Shown: piece after piece, positions 34,281 through 43,042 of the stretch | Layout: each line of letters begins with the position of its first letter | How positions within the stretch are numbered: position 1 is the stretch's first letter | From: an uncultured Pelagibacteraceae bacterium | GTDB lineage: Bacteria; Pseudomonadota; Alphaproteobacteria; Pelagibacterales; Pelagibacteraceae | Assembly (NCBI GenBank): GCA_902634885.1 | Contig: CACPLR010000003.1 | Span: 46,343-110,342 of the forward strand | Reading direction: 5' to 3' | Length of the DNA stretch: 64,000 nt | Program-made: the position numbers and the translations under genes | Notes under the pieces: generated by a model | The model's input: only the letters and a program-made list of their open reading frames with translations | Database searches by the model: none | Told to the model about the DNA's origin: nothing

Positions 34281-36011
34281 TTATTCAGTTTCCTTTTTCT
34301 TTTTATCATCTAATTTCTCAGAAAGCGAAGAAAATGGTAAATTCTTACCTGAAAGTGGTGAACTAAATTTGTCAACGGCTTCTTTGTTTTGAAGCTCTTC
34401 GAGTAATTTAATACTTAAATTTACTTTTCTTTTATCAAAATTTATTTCTGAAATTGCAGAATCTATTCTTTCGCCACCTACAAACCTTGAAGGTCTTGCA
34501 TCTGCAGAACTTACTGCGATCTGAGATTTCTTAATTAAGAATTCTAAATCACATCCCTCTGGTTTCACCATTAGGCCTTTGTTATCAGATGATGCAACTT
34601 GAACAGTTATGATATCATTAACTTTTTTTCCTCTAAAGAAATCAAATGGGTCTTTCCTTAACTGTTTCAATCCTACCCTTACTTTTTGTTCTTCTTTCTT
34701 AATCTCTAAAACTCTTACTTTTAATTTTTCACCTTTTTTATATTTCTTTAATTCTTCTTCAGGTTTGCCAGAATAAGAAAGATCATTTGAGTGTAAGAAA
34801 CCATCAATATCAAGATCGCCAAGTTTCACATAAATAGCATACTCATTTATGCTCGTTACAATTCCGTCAATATCTGAACCAACTGGATATTTATTTTCTA
34901 GAGTTGTATATGGATTTTGGATTGTTAATCTATGTGAAATTGCAACTCTTCTTTTATCTTTATCAATTTCGGTAATTACACAATCAATCTGATCACCAAC
35001 TTTAAATAATTTTTTAGGTGAAATATTTTTCTTAGTCCAACTAATTTCACTACTATGTAATAATGTACTTAGGCCAGGTTCTAGTTCGCAGAAACATCCA
35101 TAATCTGTAATTTTAACAACCTTAACTTTATAAGGTTTTCCAGTTTCATAATTTGAAATATGTTCAAAAGGATCTGGAGACAATTGTTTAATTGAACAAC
35201 CAATTTGAAGTTTTTCCATATCTATTGAAATAACTTTTAAATCATGCTTTTCACCTATATTAAAAATTTCATCCGGGTGATTTACTCTTGAATAAGAAAT
35301 TTCTTGAAGATGAACCAATACATCAATTTCATTATTAACTTCAAAAAAACATCCAAAAGAAGAGTATCCTTTAACTACTGCGTCTTTAATAATGTCACCA
35401 ACTTTGAACTTTTCTATGATTTTAGCTTTATCCTCTTTTTTATGAGATGAAACTATTTGTCTTCTAGATACGCATGCATTTCCTCTTACTTTATCTAATT
35501 TTATAATCGCGAATTTTTGTTCTATGCCAATTAAGTGATCTATACTTTTCATTGGTTTATCTGAAATCTGTGAACCAGGACAGAACATTAAAGAACCAGT
35601 CTCAATGTGCTCAACTATAACTCCACCTTTACATTTTGAAGTTATTTTTCCGTTAATAGATTGGTTGTCCTCGTATGCTTTTTCTAATTCATACCATCCT
35701 TTAATCTTCTGTGCTTTTTGAGCAGAAACTACTACATCACCATTTTTATCCTCAATTTTTTCAAGAAGAACAGATACTGTTGAACCTTCAACTACTTTAT
35801 CCTGCATGCCAATCATTTTCATTTCATTGATATCAATAACAGGCTCACTTTTTAGACCAGGTATGAATAAAAACACATATTTGTCAGTAATCTTAGTAAT
35901 TTTACCTTCAATAATTTTACCCTCTTCTATTTTGTTTTTTGATAGCTGGCTGTTTAGTAATTTTTCAAATTGCTGAGATGCTGGTGAGCTTAGATCTTTA
36001 TAGATTTCCAT
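34281..36011 (-). CDS. rpsA: Ribosomal protein S1
   Basis: A 576-aa S1 with repeated S1 RNA-binding domains; the clearest begin near residues 31, 117, 203, 288, 375 and 463 (for example GSDIDGIVTSINEYAIYVKLG and YKVKVVKITDYGCFCELE). It recruits mRNA to the 30S subunit, which matters in a genome with weak Shine-Dalgarno sites. Downstream of cmk (14-bp overlap), upstream of ihfB, the conserved cmk-rpsA-ihfB order. Confidence 0.97.
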   Translation of the reverse strand: MEIYKDLSSPASQQFEKLLNSQLSKNKIEEGKIIEGKITKITDKYVFLFIPGLKSEPVIDINEMKMIGMQDKVVEGSTVSVLLEKIEDKNGDVVVSAQKAQKIKGWYELEKAYEDNQSINGKITSKCKGGVIVEHIETGSLMFCPGSQISDKPMKSIDHLIGIEQKFAIIKLDKVRGNACVSRRQIVSSHKKEDKAKIIEKFKVGDIIKDAVVKGYSSFGCFFEVNNEIDVLVHLQEISYSRVNHPDEIFNIGEKHDLKVISIDMEKLQIGCSIKQLSPDPFEHISNYETGKPYKVKVVKITDYGCFCELEPGLSTLLHSSEISWTKKNISPKKLFKVGDQIDCVITEIDKDKRRVAISHRLTIQNPYTTLENKYPVGSDIDGIVTSINEYAIYVKLGDLDIDGFLHSNDLSYSGKPEEELKKYKKGEKLKVRVLEIKKEEQKVRVGLKQLRKDPFDFFRGKKVNDIITVQVASSDNKGLMVKPEGCDLEFLIKKSQIAVSSADARPSRFVGGERIDSAISEINFDKRKVNLSIKLLEELQNKEAVDKFSSPLSGKNLPFSSLSEKLDDKKKKETE

Positions 36012-36663
36012 ATTTTTTTCTAATCGAATTCTTCACTAAATTTAAAAGTTTTACCTCCATGTGCTTAATTGTTAATTTAGTGGTGTCGACTAATACAGCA
36101 TTTTTGGTCATAATCAAGGGACTTATTTTTCTTTTAGTGTCTTCTTTATCCCTTTGAATCAAGGCTTTTTCGACTTTTTTTAAAGTTATTTTTTTATTTA
36201 GATTTTTAAACTCTTTAAGTCTTCTTTTTGCTTTTTCTTTTGTAGAACAAGTAAAGAAAAGTTTTAGGTCAGCATTTGGCATTATTTTTGAACCTATATC
36301 TCTTCCTTCAATAACAATTAATTTAGATTTTTTAATAAATTTTTTTTGAAAGCCTTTTAGAGCTTTTCTGACATAAGGTCTTTTTGCAATTATTGATGAC
36401 AATCTTGCTACCTCAGGGCTATAGAGCTTTTTGTTTTGTAATTTTTTTAAAGTAATTGAATTAGCAATTTTGTTAATAAATTTTACATTGTATGTATTTT
36501 TATTTTCTAAAGTTTTAAGAGCACAAAATCTATAAAGAGCTCCACTCGATAGGAATTTCATCTTTAATTTTTTTGCAATAAGTTTACCACCAGTTGTTTT
36601 TCCAGATGCGCTACTTCCATCTACAGCAATCTTAAATTCAATTTTTTTGTTAATTTCTTTCAA
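35998..36663 (-). CDS. cmk: Cytidylate kinase
   Basis: A 221-aa P-loop kinase for CMP/dCMP. Walker A DGSSASGKTTGGKLIA lies at about residues 15-30, SSGALYRFCA binds the nucleotide, and VIEGRDIGSKIMPNADLKLFFTCS is the CMP-specific region. It overlaps aroA by 4 bp and rpsA by 14 bp. Confidence 0.96.
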   Translation of the reverse strand: MKEINKKIEFKIAVDGSSASGKTTGGKLIAKKLKMKFLSSGALYRFCALKTLENKNTYNVKFINKIANSITLKKLQNKKLYSPEVARLSSIIAKRPYVRKALKGFQKKFIKKSKLIVIEGRDIGSKIMPNADLKLFFTCSTKEKAKRRLKEFKNLNKKITLKKVEKALIQRDKEDTKRKISPLIMTKNAVLVDTTKLTIKHMEVKLLNLVKNSIRKKYGNL

Positions 36664-37991
36664 TTTATTTTTGCTCCTAATTTTTTTAATATTTTTAGGA
36701 AAGAAGGGAATGAGGTATTTATAGAATCCTTATCTTCTATAATAACTTTTCCATGTTCAATGAAAGACAGAGCAGCTATGCAAGACATCATAAACACTCT
36801 ATGATCTTTTAAATAATTTTTAATATGAATATTCTTATTTAGCTTAAATTTAGGATTACCAAATATCTTTATATCATTTTTTTTTCTCTCAACTTTAACT
36901 CCAATATTCTTTAGGAAACTTTCAGCAATATCTAATCTTGGACTTTCTTTTTTGTTTAATTCTCCTAAATTTTTAAAACTAGATACACCTTTTGCTTTTG
37001 CTGCTATTAAAAATATCACCAAAAATTCATCTATTGCTGCACTATTTAAAGATGTAGGACAACTGAAACCTTTAATATTTTTTGAACTTTCAACCACTAT
37101 GTCTGAAGTTTCTTCTCCTTTATATATTTTTTTATTTTTTAAAGAAATTTTACAATTCATTTTTTTTAAAATTGTAATTATTCCAATTCGACTTTTATTA
37201 ATATTTATATTTTTAATTCTAATTTTTGAATTTTTTGAAAGAGCTGTTAAAACTATAAAAAAGGCACTCGAGCTAATATCCCCAGGCAATACGTAATCAA
37301 ATGCATCAAATTGATTTAATCCCGTAACTTTTATTAAATCAAAATTTTTATTTGATTTTACATTAATTGGTAATTTTAAACATTTAAATAAAAGTTCTGT
37401 ATGGTTTCTCGATTTTCTTGCTTTTATAGTTGTTGTTCCAGGAGTGTTTAAAGCTGCAAGCATAACAGCACTTTTGCACTGTGCACTACCTCTAGTTTCA
37501 AAATAATTTATTGGTTTTAAAAAGTCATTGCCTAATATTTCAACTGGCAGAGAGTTTTTTTTTGACTTTATATTTGCTCCAAATTTTTTTAGTGGTTCTG
37601 TAACTCTTGAAAAATCCCTCTTTGAAAGACTTTTATCTCCAATAATTTTTATATTTTTTTCTGTTCTAACTAGTAAACCTAATATTAACCGTGCAAGTGT
37701 TCCTGAGTTTCCTGCGTTGATTGTTGTTTTTTTTTTAATATCAAAGCCATTTAACCCATATCCAAGAATTTTATATTGATTACCCATTTTCTTGCATTCA
37801 ATACCAAGTTTTTTTATCGACCTGACTGCATTTAATACATCTTCGGACTCCAGTAAATTTGATATTGTAGAAACACCTATTGCTTGGCTTGCCAATAATA
37901 TTGCTCTAATAGAGAGGCTTTTATCTGATGTAACCTCTATCGTTTTATTGAATGGTTTAATTTTATTAAGTATTTTTATCTGGTTGGACAT
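36660..37991 (-). CDS. aroA: 3-phosphoshikimate 1-carboxyvinyltransferase (EPSP synthase)
   Basis: A 443-aa EPSP synthase. SDKSLSIRAILLASQA and INAGNSGTLARLILGLL are the substrate loops (the Gly in AGNSGT corresponds to the glyphosate-site region). RGSAQCKSAVMLAAL, PGDISSSAFFIVLTAL and KESPRLDIAESFLKNIG are typical. Overlaps cmk by 4 bp; lptB is 7 bp upstream. Confidence 0.96.
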   Translation of the reverse strand: MSNQIKILNKIKPFNKTIEVTSDKSLSIRAILLASQAIGVSTISNLLESEDVLNAVRSIKKLGIECKKMGNQYKILGYGLNGFDIKKKTTINAGNSGTLARLILGLLVRTEKNIKIIGDKSLSKRDFSRVTEPLKKFGANIKSKKNSLPVEILGNDFLKPINYFETRGSAQCKSAVMLAALNTPGTTTIKARKSRNHTELLFKCLKLPINVKSNKNFDLIKVTGLNQFDAFDYVLPGDISSSAFFIVLTALSKNSKIRIKNININKSRIGIITILKKMNCKISLKNKKIYKGEETSDIVVESSKNIKGFSCPTSLNSAAIDEFLVIFLIAAKAKGVSSFKNLGELNKKESPRLDIAESFLKNIGVKVERKKNDIKIFGNPKFKLNKNIHIKNYLKDHRVFMMSCIAALSFIEHGKVIIEDKDSINTSFPSFLKILKKLGAKIN

Positions 37992-37998
37992 TTATGAA

Positions 37999-38775
37999 TT
38001 AATTTATTTTAAATTCATCTCCAAAATAAGCTGATCTTGCATTCGTATCATTGATAATTTCACTTGGACTCCCAGATGCAATAATTTTTCCATTTGATAA
38101 TACTATTGCTCTGTCGACACAGCTTAAAAGATCTCTTGCTTGGTGATCGCACACAACTACTGTAATTCTCTCCATTGATTGTAAATTTACAATTATTTCT
38201 TGTAGCATTTTAATCGTCAATATATCTAAAGCTGCAAATGGTTCATCTAGAAGCAAAATATTTGGTTCATTTATTAAAGCCATAGCAATTACTAATTTTT
38301 TCTTTTGACCTCCGGATAAATGTTTTGCTTTAATTTTTAAAAGTGAGTCGAACTCAAACTGTGAAACTATTTTTTCAATTTTTGCTTGTCTAAGATCTTT
38401 TTCTTTAACATGGATTTCTGCGACAAGTTTTAAATTTTCATGGAGGTTTAAATCCTGAATAAAGCCGCCATATTGAGGAACATAACCAAGCTTAAATTGT
38501 GTTGCTCTCTCGTAAATCGGAATATTCGTACAATCAATATTATTAATTAAAACTTTTCCATAGCTAGGATCCTTCAATCCTGTGATGATGTGAAAAATTG
38601 TAGATTTTCCAACTCCATTTGGACCAAGCATTCCTAAAACTTCGTTTCTATTAATCTTTAAATTTAGATCATTTAATATTTGTCTTTTGTTGTAGAACAT
38701 TGAGACTTTATTTAACTCAACAAGTGTTTCCTGTTCTTTAAAACTTTTAATTCTGAATTTTTTTATAACTGCCAT
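37999..38775 (-). CDS. lptB: LPS export ABC transporter ATP-binding protein
   Basis: A 258-aa ABC ATPase. Walker A GPNGVGKST (about residues 53-61), Q-loop YVPQYGG, signature LSGGQKKKLVIAMAL, Walker B ILLLDEPFAALD and the H-loop VCDHQ are all present. Powers lipopolysaccharide extraction with LptFG. Shares one base with lptC; there is no lptA between them, unlike the common lptC-lptA-lptB order. Confidence 0.93.
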   Translation of the reverse strand: MAVIKKFRIKSFKEQETLVELNKVSMFYNKRQILNDLNLKINRNEVLGMLGPNGVGKSTIFHIITGLKDPSYGKVLINNIDCTNIPIYERATQFKLGYVPQYGGFIQDLNLHENLKLVAEIHVKEKDLRQAKIEKIVSQFEFDSLLKIKAKHLSGGQKKKLVIAMALINEPNILLLDEPFAALDILTIKMLQEIIVNLQSMERITVVVCDHQARDLLSCVDRAIVLSNGKIIASGSPSEIINDTNARSAYFGDEFKIN

Positions 38776-39533
38776 TATTGTTTAGTATTTATTTGTATTT
38801 TATTTTGTTCACCTCTGTCAGGATTGATATCTATTTCCTTGGTCTCTATATTTAAAGTTATTTTTCCTGCTTTCATAGTTGATTGTGGATCAGTTACTAC
38901 AACATTATTATACGCTATTGCAATATTTGTATCCATATTTATATCGAAATTTTCACAAGTTATCTGTTTATCCTCATAATTTATAATGACATTCTTATAA
39001 AATTTTGAGCTAAGAGTTGATGAATTATATTCAGCAAAGTCTGAAACTATATAAATAGTAGACCTTTCTTTTGAAGTTATCTCACCTTTGACATTATCTA
39101 GATCTAAGATGTTTTTATCAATTTGATTAGTTCTGCCAGATGTCGCTAGAATTTTATATTTATTACCATTTTTATCAGTTGTTAAGTACTCAACATCTTT
39201 TACGATATTTGGGATCTCATTATCCTTTTTTTGTTTCTCATTTGGCTGAGTATTTTTTTTTTCAGGTTTTTTTTCCTTTGAATTTTCAAAATCTATTTTA
39301 TCCGTTTTAATTTTTTTTTTATTTGATTTATCTTTATCACCTGAATTAAGAACCCCATTTTCATCTTTGCTTTTGCTGTCATCCTGTGAATTTGTATTTA
39401 TCTCTTTTTCAGTTTGCTGAGGAGTTTGATCAACTGTAATTTTTCCTTTTGAGAAGTATTTAAAATAAACACCTCCAATAATAATAAAAATAATTATTAA
39501 AATAATTAACTGAATTGCTGATTTTGGTGACAT
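38775..39533 (-). CDS. lptC: LPS export protein LptC with disordered linker
   Basis: A 252-aa bitopic protein. A transmembrane helix spans about residues 8-26. Next is a strongly charged Lys/Asp/Ser/Asn-rich stretch (about 30-110) that is probably disordered. The beta-rich LptC domain begins at VEYLTTDKNGNKYKILATSG and continues to the end with YNSSTLSSKFYKNVIINYED. Typical LptC is about 190-210 aa, so the linker is the extra part. It follows kdsD directly and precedes lptB. A long reach through the periplasm might compensate for the missing neighbour LptA. Confidence 0.8.
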   Translation of the reverse strand: MSPKSAIQLIILIIIFIIIGGVYFKYFSKGKITVDQTPQQTEKEINTNSQDDSKSKDENGVLNSGDKDKSNKKKIKTDKIDFENSKEKKPEKKNTQPNEKQKKDNEIPNIVKDVEYLTTDKNGNKYKILATSGRTNQIDKNILDLDNVKGEITSKERSTIYIVSDFAEYNSSTLSSKFYKNVIINYEDKQITCENFDINMDTNIAIAYNNVVVTDPQSTMKAGKITLNIETKEIDINPDRGEQNKIQINTKQ

Positions 39534-40511
39534 TTAGCTTATATTTGCGTTCAGAATATTATGAATGTGTATAACTCCAATCGTTATTTTTTTTCGTTTT
39601 CCATTATGAACACATAAACTTGTAATACGATTAGTATTCATTATTTCTAAAGCTTTTGCAGCTAGAGTATCTTTTTCTACGCTTATAGGGTTTTTTTTCA
39701 TAACAGTACTTATTTTAATCTTTTGAAAATCGTAATTTTTTTGGCTTATTCTTTTAATATCACCGTCAGTTAAAATACCAGTGGTAAATTTATTTTTTCT
39801 TACAAATAAAACGCCCAAGCCTTTTTTAGAAATAATATTTAGCGCATTTTTCATTGTAATGTTGTGTCTTACAAAAGGAATCCTATTTCCTGTTAGCATA
39901 ATATCTCCAACAGTTTTTAATTTTGTACCTAATGATCCTGAGGGATGGTATTTTTTAAAATCCAACTTACCAAATTTTTTTGTCACCATGCATGTAATTG
40001 CTATTGCATCACCGAGGGCAAGTTGATTTGTTGTACTCGAAGTTGGAACAAAATTCCCAGGTCCCGCTTCCTTAACATTTGGAATAAAAACTTTAACATC
40101 TGAATTTTTATATAATATTGATTGTTTATTTGATGTAATTCCGATTAGTTTAATACTTCTGTTTCTTGAGCAAAATTGAATTATATTCCTTAACTCGTTA
40201 GATGACCCACTTAAACTAATTAATATTACTACATCATTAGAATTTATTTGACCCATGTCACCATGAGATGCATTTGAGGCATCCATGAAAAATGAAGGTG
40301 TTCCTGTAGATGAAAAAGTTGCAGCCCATTTTTTGCTTATTATTCCGCTTTTACCAACTCCTGAAACAATTACTTTTCCATTTTTACAATTTAATATTGC
40401 CTTGATTATTTGTTCAAAAGAAACTCCGATTGATGATTTTAATTTTTTTAATCCTTCGATTTCATTTTGAATAACCTGTTTCGCAATTTTTTTGTATTTA
40501 TTTCTTTTCAT
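39534..40511 (-). CDS. kdsD: Arabinose-5-phosphate isomerase (Kdo pathway)
   Basis: A 325-aa SIS-domain sugar isomerase with two C-terminal CBS domains. VIVSGVGKSGIISKKWAATFSSTGTPSFFMDASNASHGDMG is the SIS active-site region (quoted in parts: GVGKSG, STGTPSFF, ASHGDMG), FVPTSSTTNQLALGDA follows, and the CBS pair spans about residues 205-325. Converts ribulose-5-P to arabinose-5-P, the first step to Kdo; kdsB is also in the window at 45774-46523. Confidence 0.94.
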   Translation of the reverse strand: MKRNKYKKIAKQVIQNEIEGLKKLKSSIGVSFEQIIKAILNCKNGKVIVSGVGKSGIISKKWAATFSSTGTPSFFMDASNASHGDMGQINSNDVVILISLSGSSNELRNIIQFCSRNRSIKLIGITSNKQSILYKNSDVKVFIPNVKEAGPGNFVPTSSTTNQLALGDAIAITCMVTKKFGKLDFKKYHPSGSLGTKLKTVGDIMLTGNRIPFVRHNITMKNALNIISKKGLGVLFVRKNKFTTGILTDGDIKRISQKNYDFQKIKISTVMKKNPISVEKDTLAAKALEIMNTNRITSLCVHNGKRKKITIGVIHIHNILNANIS

Positions 40512-41123
40512 TTAGTGAGACCAGATATCATCCTTGAATGATGCAAGATCTAAATCAACTCTGGTTGATATAAATTTGACCACACTTTTATATAAATCTA
40601 TTCTTTTTTCTCGTATGAGTATTTTTTCTAGCCCTTCAAAAATCTTATGTAAGTATATAACATCATTAGCACAATATTTTAGTTGTTTTTCTGAGAGCTC
40701 TCCTCCAAAATCAGAAGTTTGTAATTGTTTACTTACATCTACTCCAATAAATTCTTTTATAAGATCTTTTAGCCCGTGTTTGTCTGAAAATGTTCTAGCT
40801 AATTTTGAAGCAATCTTAGAACAATTTATATTTTCAACATCCACCTTTAAATATTTTTTTATAAATAGTAAATCTGCCCTAGCAAAATGAAAAATTTTGT
40901 TAATATTTTTATTTGTTAAGAGCCTTTTTAAATTTGGTGCGTTATAATTTTCTTTATCCAGCTGAACAATATGAGCATCATTAATTCCATTTGAGATCTG
41001 GACTAGACATAATCTGTCCCTTTCAACATTTAGCCCCATGAATTCACAATCGATTGCAATTTTGTCACTAAAAGCTAAATCATCTGGTAAATCAAGCTTA
41101 TGTAATTTAATATCTACATTCAT
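40512..41123 (-). CDS. rnd: Ribonuclease D-like 3'-5' exonuclease
   Basis: A 203-aa DEDD exonuclease domain: IAIDCEFMGL (Asp/Glu pair), KIFHFARADLLFIKKYL, and LKYCANDVIYLHKIF (Tyr/Asp of Exo III). The HRDC domains of E. coli RNase D (about 375 aa) are absent, which is the usual short form in alphaproteobacteria. Involved in tRNA 3' processing in the family. First gene of the minus-strand block that runs to folC. Confidence 0.88.
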   Translation of the reverse strand: MNVDIKLHKLDLPDDLAFSDKIAIDCEFMGLNVERDRLCLVQISNGINDAHIVQLDKENYNAPNLKRLLTNKNINKIFHFARADLLFIKKYLKVDVENINCSKIASKLARTFSDKHGLKDLIKEFIGVDVSKQLQTSDFGGELSEKQLKYCANDVIYLHKIFEGLEKILIREKRIDLYKSVVKFISTRVDLDLASFKDDIWSH

Positions 41124-41140
41124 TTGTGAAAAGTATATAT

Positions 41141-42103
41141 ATGAAACCTAAAGAAATTCTAGTTTTTGGAGCCACAGGAAATATTGGGCGGAATATTATT
41201 CGGAAACTTACCAAAAATAACTATAAAGTAGTAGCTGTCACAAGAAATATTCACCAGAAAGGCTTTCAATTAAAAACTCAAGCCAACCCAGGATATTTAG
41301 AATTGGTAGAATTGGAGAGTCTAGATGAAGAAAAAATTAAGGATTTGTTCAACAGTTGTTCAGTGTGCATTAATCTTATTGGTATCTTGTATGAAAAAAA
41401 CAAAGGCCAATTTAATAAGATTCACTCAGTTTTGCCAGATATTTTATCTAAAATTGCTAAAGAAAAAAAAATTGATCAATTCATTCATGTTTCAGCTTTG
41501 GGAGTAGAAAATGCTTCAAATAGTGTTTATGCAAAAAGTAAACTTGATGGAGAAAACAATGTTAAAAAAAATTTTAAAAATTTTTTAATTCTTAAACCCT
41601 CAATTGTTTATGGAATTGATGATAATTTTACAACCAATTTTATGTCTTTGTTATCTAAACTACCAATAATGCCTTTATATTATAATGGTGAAACAAAATT
41701 TGTTCCTATACATGTTTCAGATCTGGCTGAAATAATATATCAAACGATATCAAAAGAAATTAAAAACGAAACAATAGAATGTATTGGTCCAGAGATACTA
41801 TCATTCAAAGAAATTTTAAAAAAAATTTTAAAATCTATACAAAAAAAACGTTTTCTTATTCCACTGCCACTTCCAATTGCAAAAATGACAGCAGTTTTTT
41901 TAGGTCTTTTGCCTAAACCTTTGTTAACTTCTGATCAATTAATTCTATTGAGATATGATAATATCCCTACAAAAAAGTATAAAACTAATTTTGATATAGG
42001 ATTAAATGCAAATAAAAAGTTTGAAGACGAGATAGAAAAGTATAGTTATAATTGGAGAACTGGCGGTCAATACACTAGAAAAAATAATCAAGAGACAACA
42101 TAA
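41141..42103 (+). CDS. NDUFA9-like NAD(P)-binding protein (complex I accessory type)
   Basis: A 320-aa atypical short-chain dehydrogenase/epimerase. The Rossmann motif VFGATGNIGRNII is near the N-terminus, followed by VCINLIGILYEKNKGQFNKIH, FIHVSALGVENASNSVYAKSK (Tyr-x3-Lys), and LKPSIVYGIDDNFTTNFM, the pattern of alphaproteobacterial NDUFA9/39-kDa complex I relatives. The ATG at 41141 is preferred; a GTG at 41126 would add five residues. Ends in a TAATG overlap with the SHOCT gene. Confidence 0.85.
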   Translation: MKPKEILVFGATGNIGRNIIRKLTKNNYKVVAVTRNIHQKGFQLKTQANPGYLELVELESLDEEKIKDLFNSCSVCINLIGILYEKNKGQFNKIHSVLPDILSKIAKEKKIDQFIHVSALGVENASNSVYAKSKLDGENNVKKNFKNFLILKPSIVYGIDDNFTTNFMSLLSKLPIMPLYYNGETKFVPIHVSDLAEIIYQTISKEIKNETIECIGPEILSFKEILKKILKSIQKKRFLIPLPLPIAKMTAVFLGLLPKPLLTSDQLILLRYDNIPTKKYKTNFDIGLNANKKFEDEIEKYSYNWRTGGQYTRKNNQETT

Positions 42104-42381
42104 TGCTAAATTATTTAGTTTTTGGTATTGCAATTATCATTTTTGCTACAGTTATAATAATTTCAGGCAAAGCTATTAGTAGAGGTATAGAGGCAAAACA
42201 AAGTATGAAAAATAAATCTGACGATAAAGAAATAGCTTTAAGTGATATTGAGGAAAATATAAATAATCCAAATTCAAATTCAAATTTAATCGATCAAATT
42301 AATGATCTAAATAAACTTAAAGAGCAGGGAATTATTTCTGAGGAGGAATTTAAGAAGGCTAAAGAAAAAATATTAAATTAA
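42103..42381 (+). CDS. Membrane-anchored SHOCT-domain protein
   Basis: A 92-aa protein with one N-terminal transmembrane helix (about residues 3-25), a polar acidic/Asn-rich linker, and a C-terminal SHOCT motif (QINDLNKLKEQGIISEEEFK, about 65-84). SHOCT segments are short oligomerisation or docking elements; the function is unknown. Translation is coupled to the NDUFA9-like gene (1-bp overlap); its end overlaps gcrA by 4 bp. Confidence 0.75.
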   Translation: MLNYLVFGIAIIIFATVIIISGKAISRGIEAKQSMKNKSDDKEIALSDIEENINNPNSNSNLIDQINDLNKLKEQGIISEEEFKKAKEKILN

Positions 42382-42869
42382 GCTGATTTAATTTTTTTCT
42401 CTATGAACTGTGGAACCTCATCGTCTTTTTCAACAACATCATCTTTTTTACCTTTTGGTTGGAAAACAACCATTAAATGAAGTGGGCAATAGGAAAACTT
42501 TTCTACGGTTTTTCTTCCACAAAAAGAGGAATTTTTCTCATCTGGATGCCCTTCCATATACTTGCAAGTATCCTCAGTAAGTTCCTCAAGTTGCAGATTT
42601 TTAGCTGGTTCGAAATTTTTATCTAACAGTAAAGATCTAAATTTACTTTTTCTTCCTTTCTTTGTAACACTGTTTTCATTTGGTTTTTGAGAATTGTTAT
42701 AATTAATAGATGATCTAGTTTTTATTTTTGCAGACAAATTAAGTCTATGAGCTTTACCAATAACTGCGTTTCTGCTAAGACCGCCGATTATTTCAGCAAT
42801 CTGACTTGCAGTTTGGCCCTTACCCCATAACTCTTTTAATTTATTAACTTTTTCCTCAGTCCAGCTCAT
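42378..42869 (-). CDS. gcrA: GcrA-family cell-cycle regulator
   Basis: A 163-aa protein. The N-terminal DNA-binding region SWTEEKVNKLKELWGKGQTASQIAEIIGGLSRNAVIGKAHRL (in parts WTEEKV, LWGKG, RNAVIGKAHRL) is diagnostic of GcrA. A central disordered basic segment precedes the C-terminal sigma-70-binding type module with CKYMEGHPDE, FCGRKTV and YCPLH. In Caulobacter GcrA activates promoters methylated by CcrM at GANTC. Alone on its strand, divergent from argD. Confidence 0.92.
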   Translation of the reverse strand: MSWTEEKVNKLKELWGKGQTASQIAEIIGGLSRNAVIGKAHRLNLSAKIKTRSSINYNNSQKPNENSVTKKGRKSKFRSLLLDKNFEPAKNLQLEELTEDTCKYMEGHPDEKNSSFCGRKTVEKFSYCPLHLMVVFQPKGKKDDVVEKDDEVPQFIEKKIKSA

Positions 42870-43042
42870 ATTATACTACATTTTGTAGTTTATATTATTT
42901 GTATAACATTATGTTGAAACATAAATAACCTAAAGACAAGACAAATTTTGGTTTTTTTAACAAGTTAATAATTTATTTAATAATAACCTATGGTTGCAAT
43001 ATAACGATTTGTAAAAACTAATATTAAACAAATTGACAGTTA
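42870..43042. promoter_or_regulatory. Divergent gcrA/argD promoter region
   Basis: A 173-bp gene-free gap between divergent genes. ACTACA-TTT-TGTAGT (42875-42889) is a 6-bp inverted repeat very close to the gcrA start and could be an operator or leader hairpin. TTGCAA (42994-42999) and TAATAT (43019-43024) are a weak candidate promoter for argD. No ORF or RNA gene is recognised. Confidence 0.35.

Noticed and set aside
36952..38034. Three hydrophobic plus-strand frames opposite aroA
   Set aside because: All are antisense to a full-length, motif-rich aroA and show no ribosome sites or gene-like spacing.
42875..42889. ACTACA-TTT-TGTAGT as a transcription terminator
   Set aside because: It sits at the gcrA start rather than a gene end and has no following T-run on the relevant strand.
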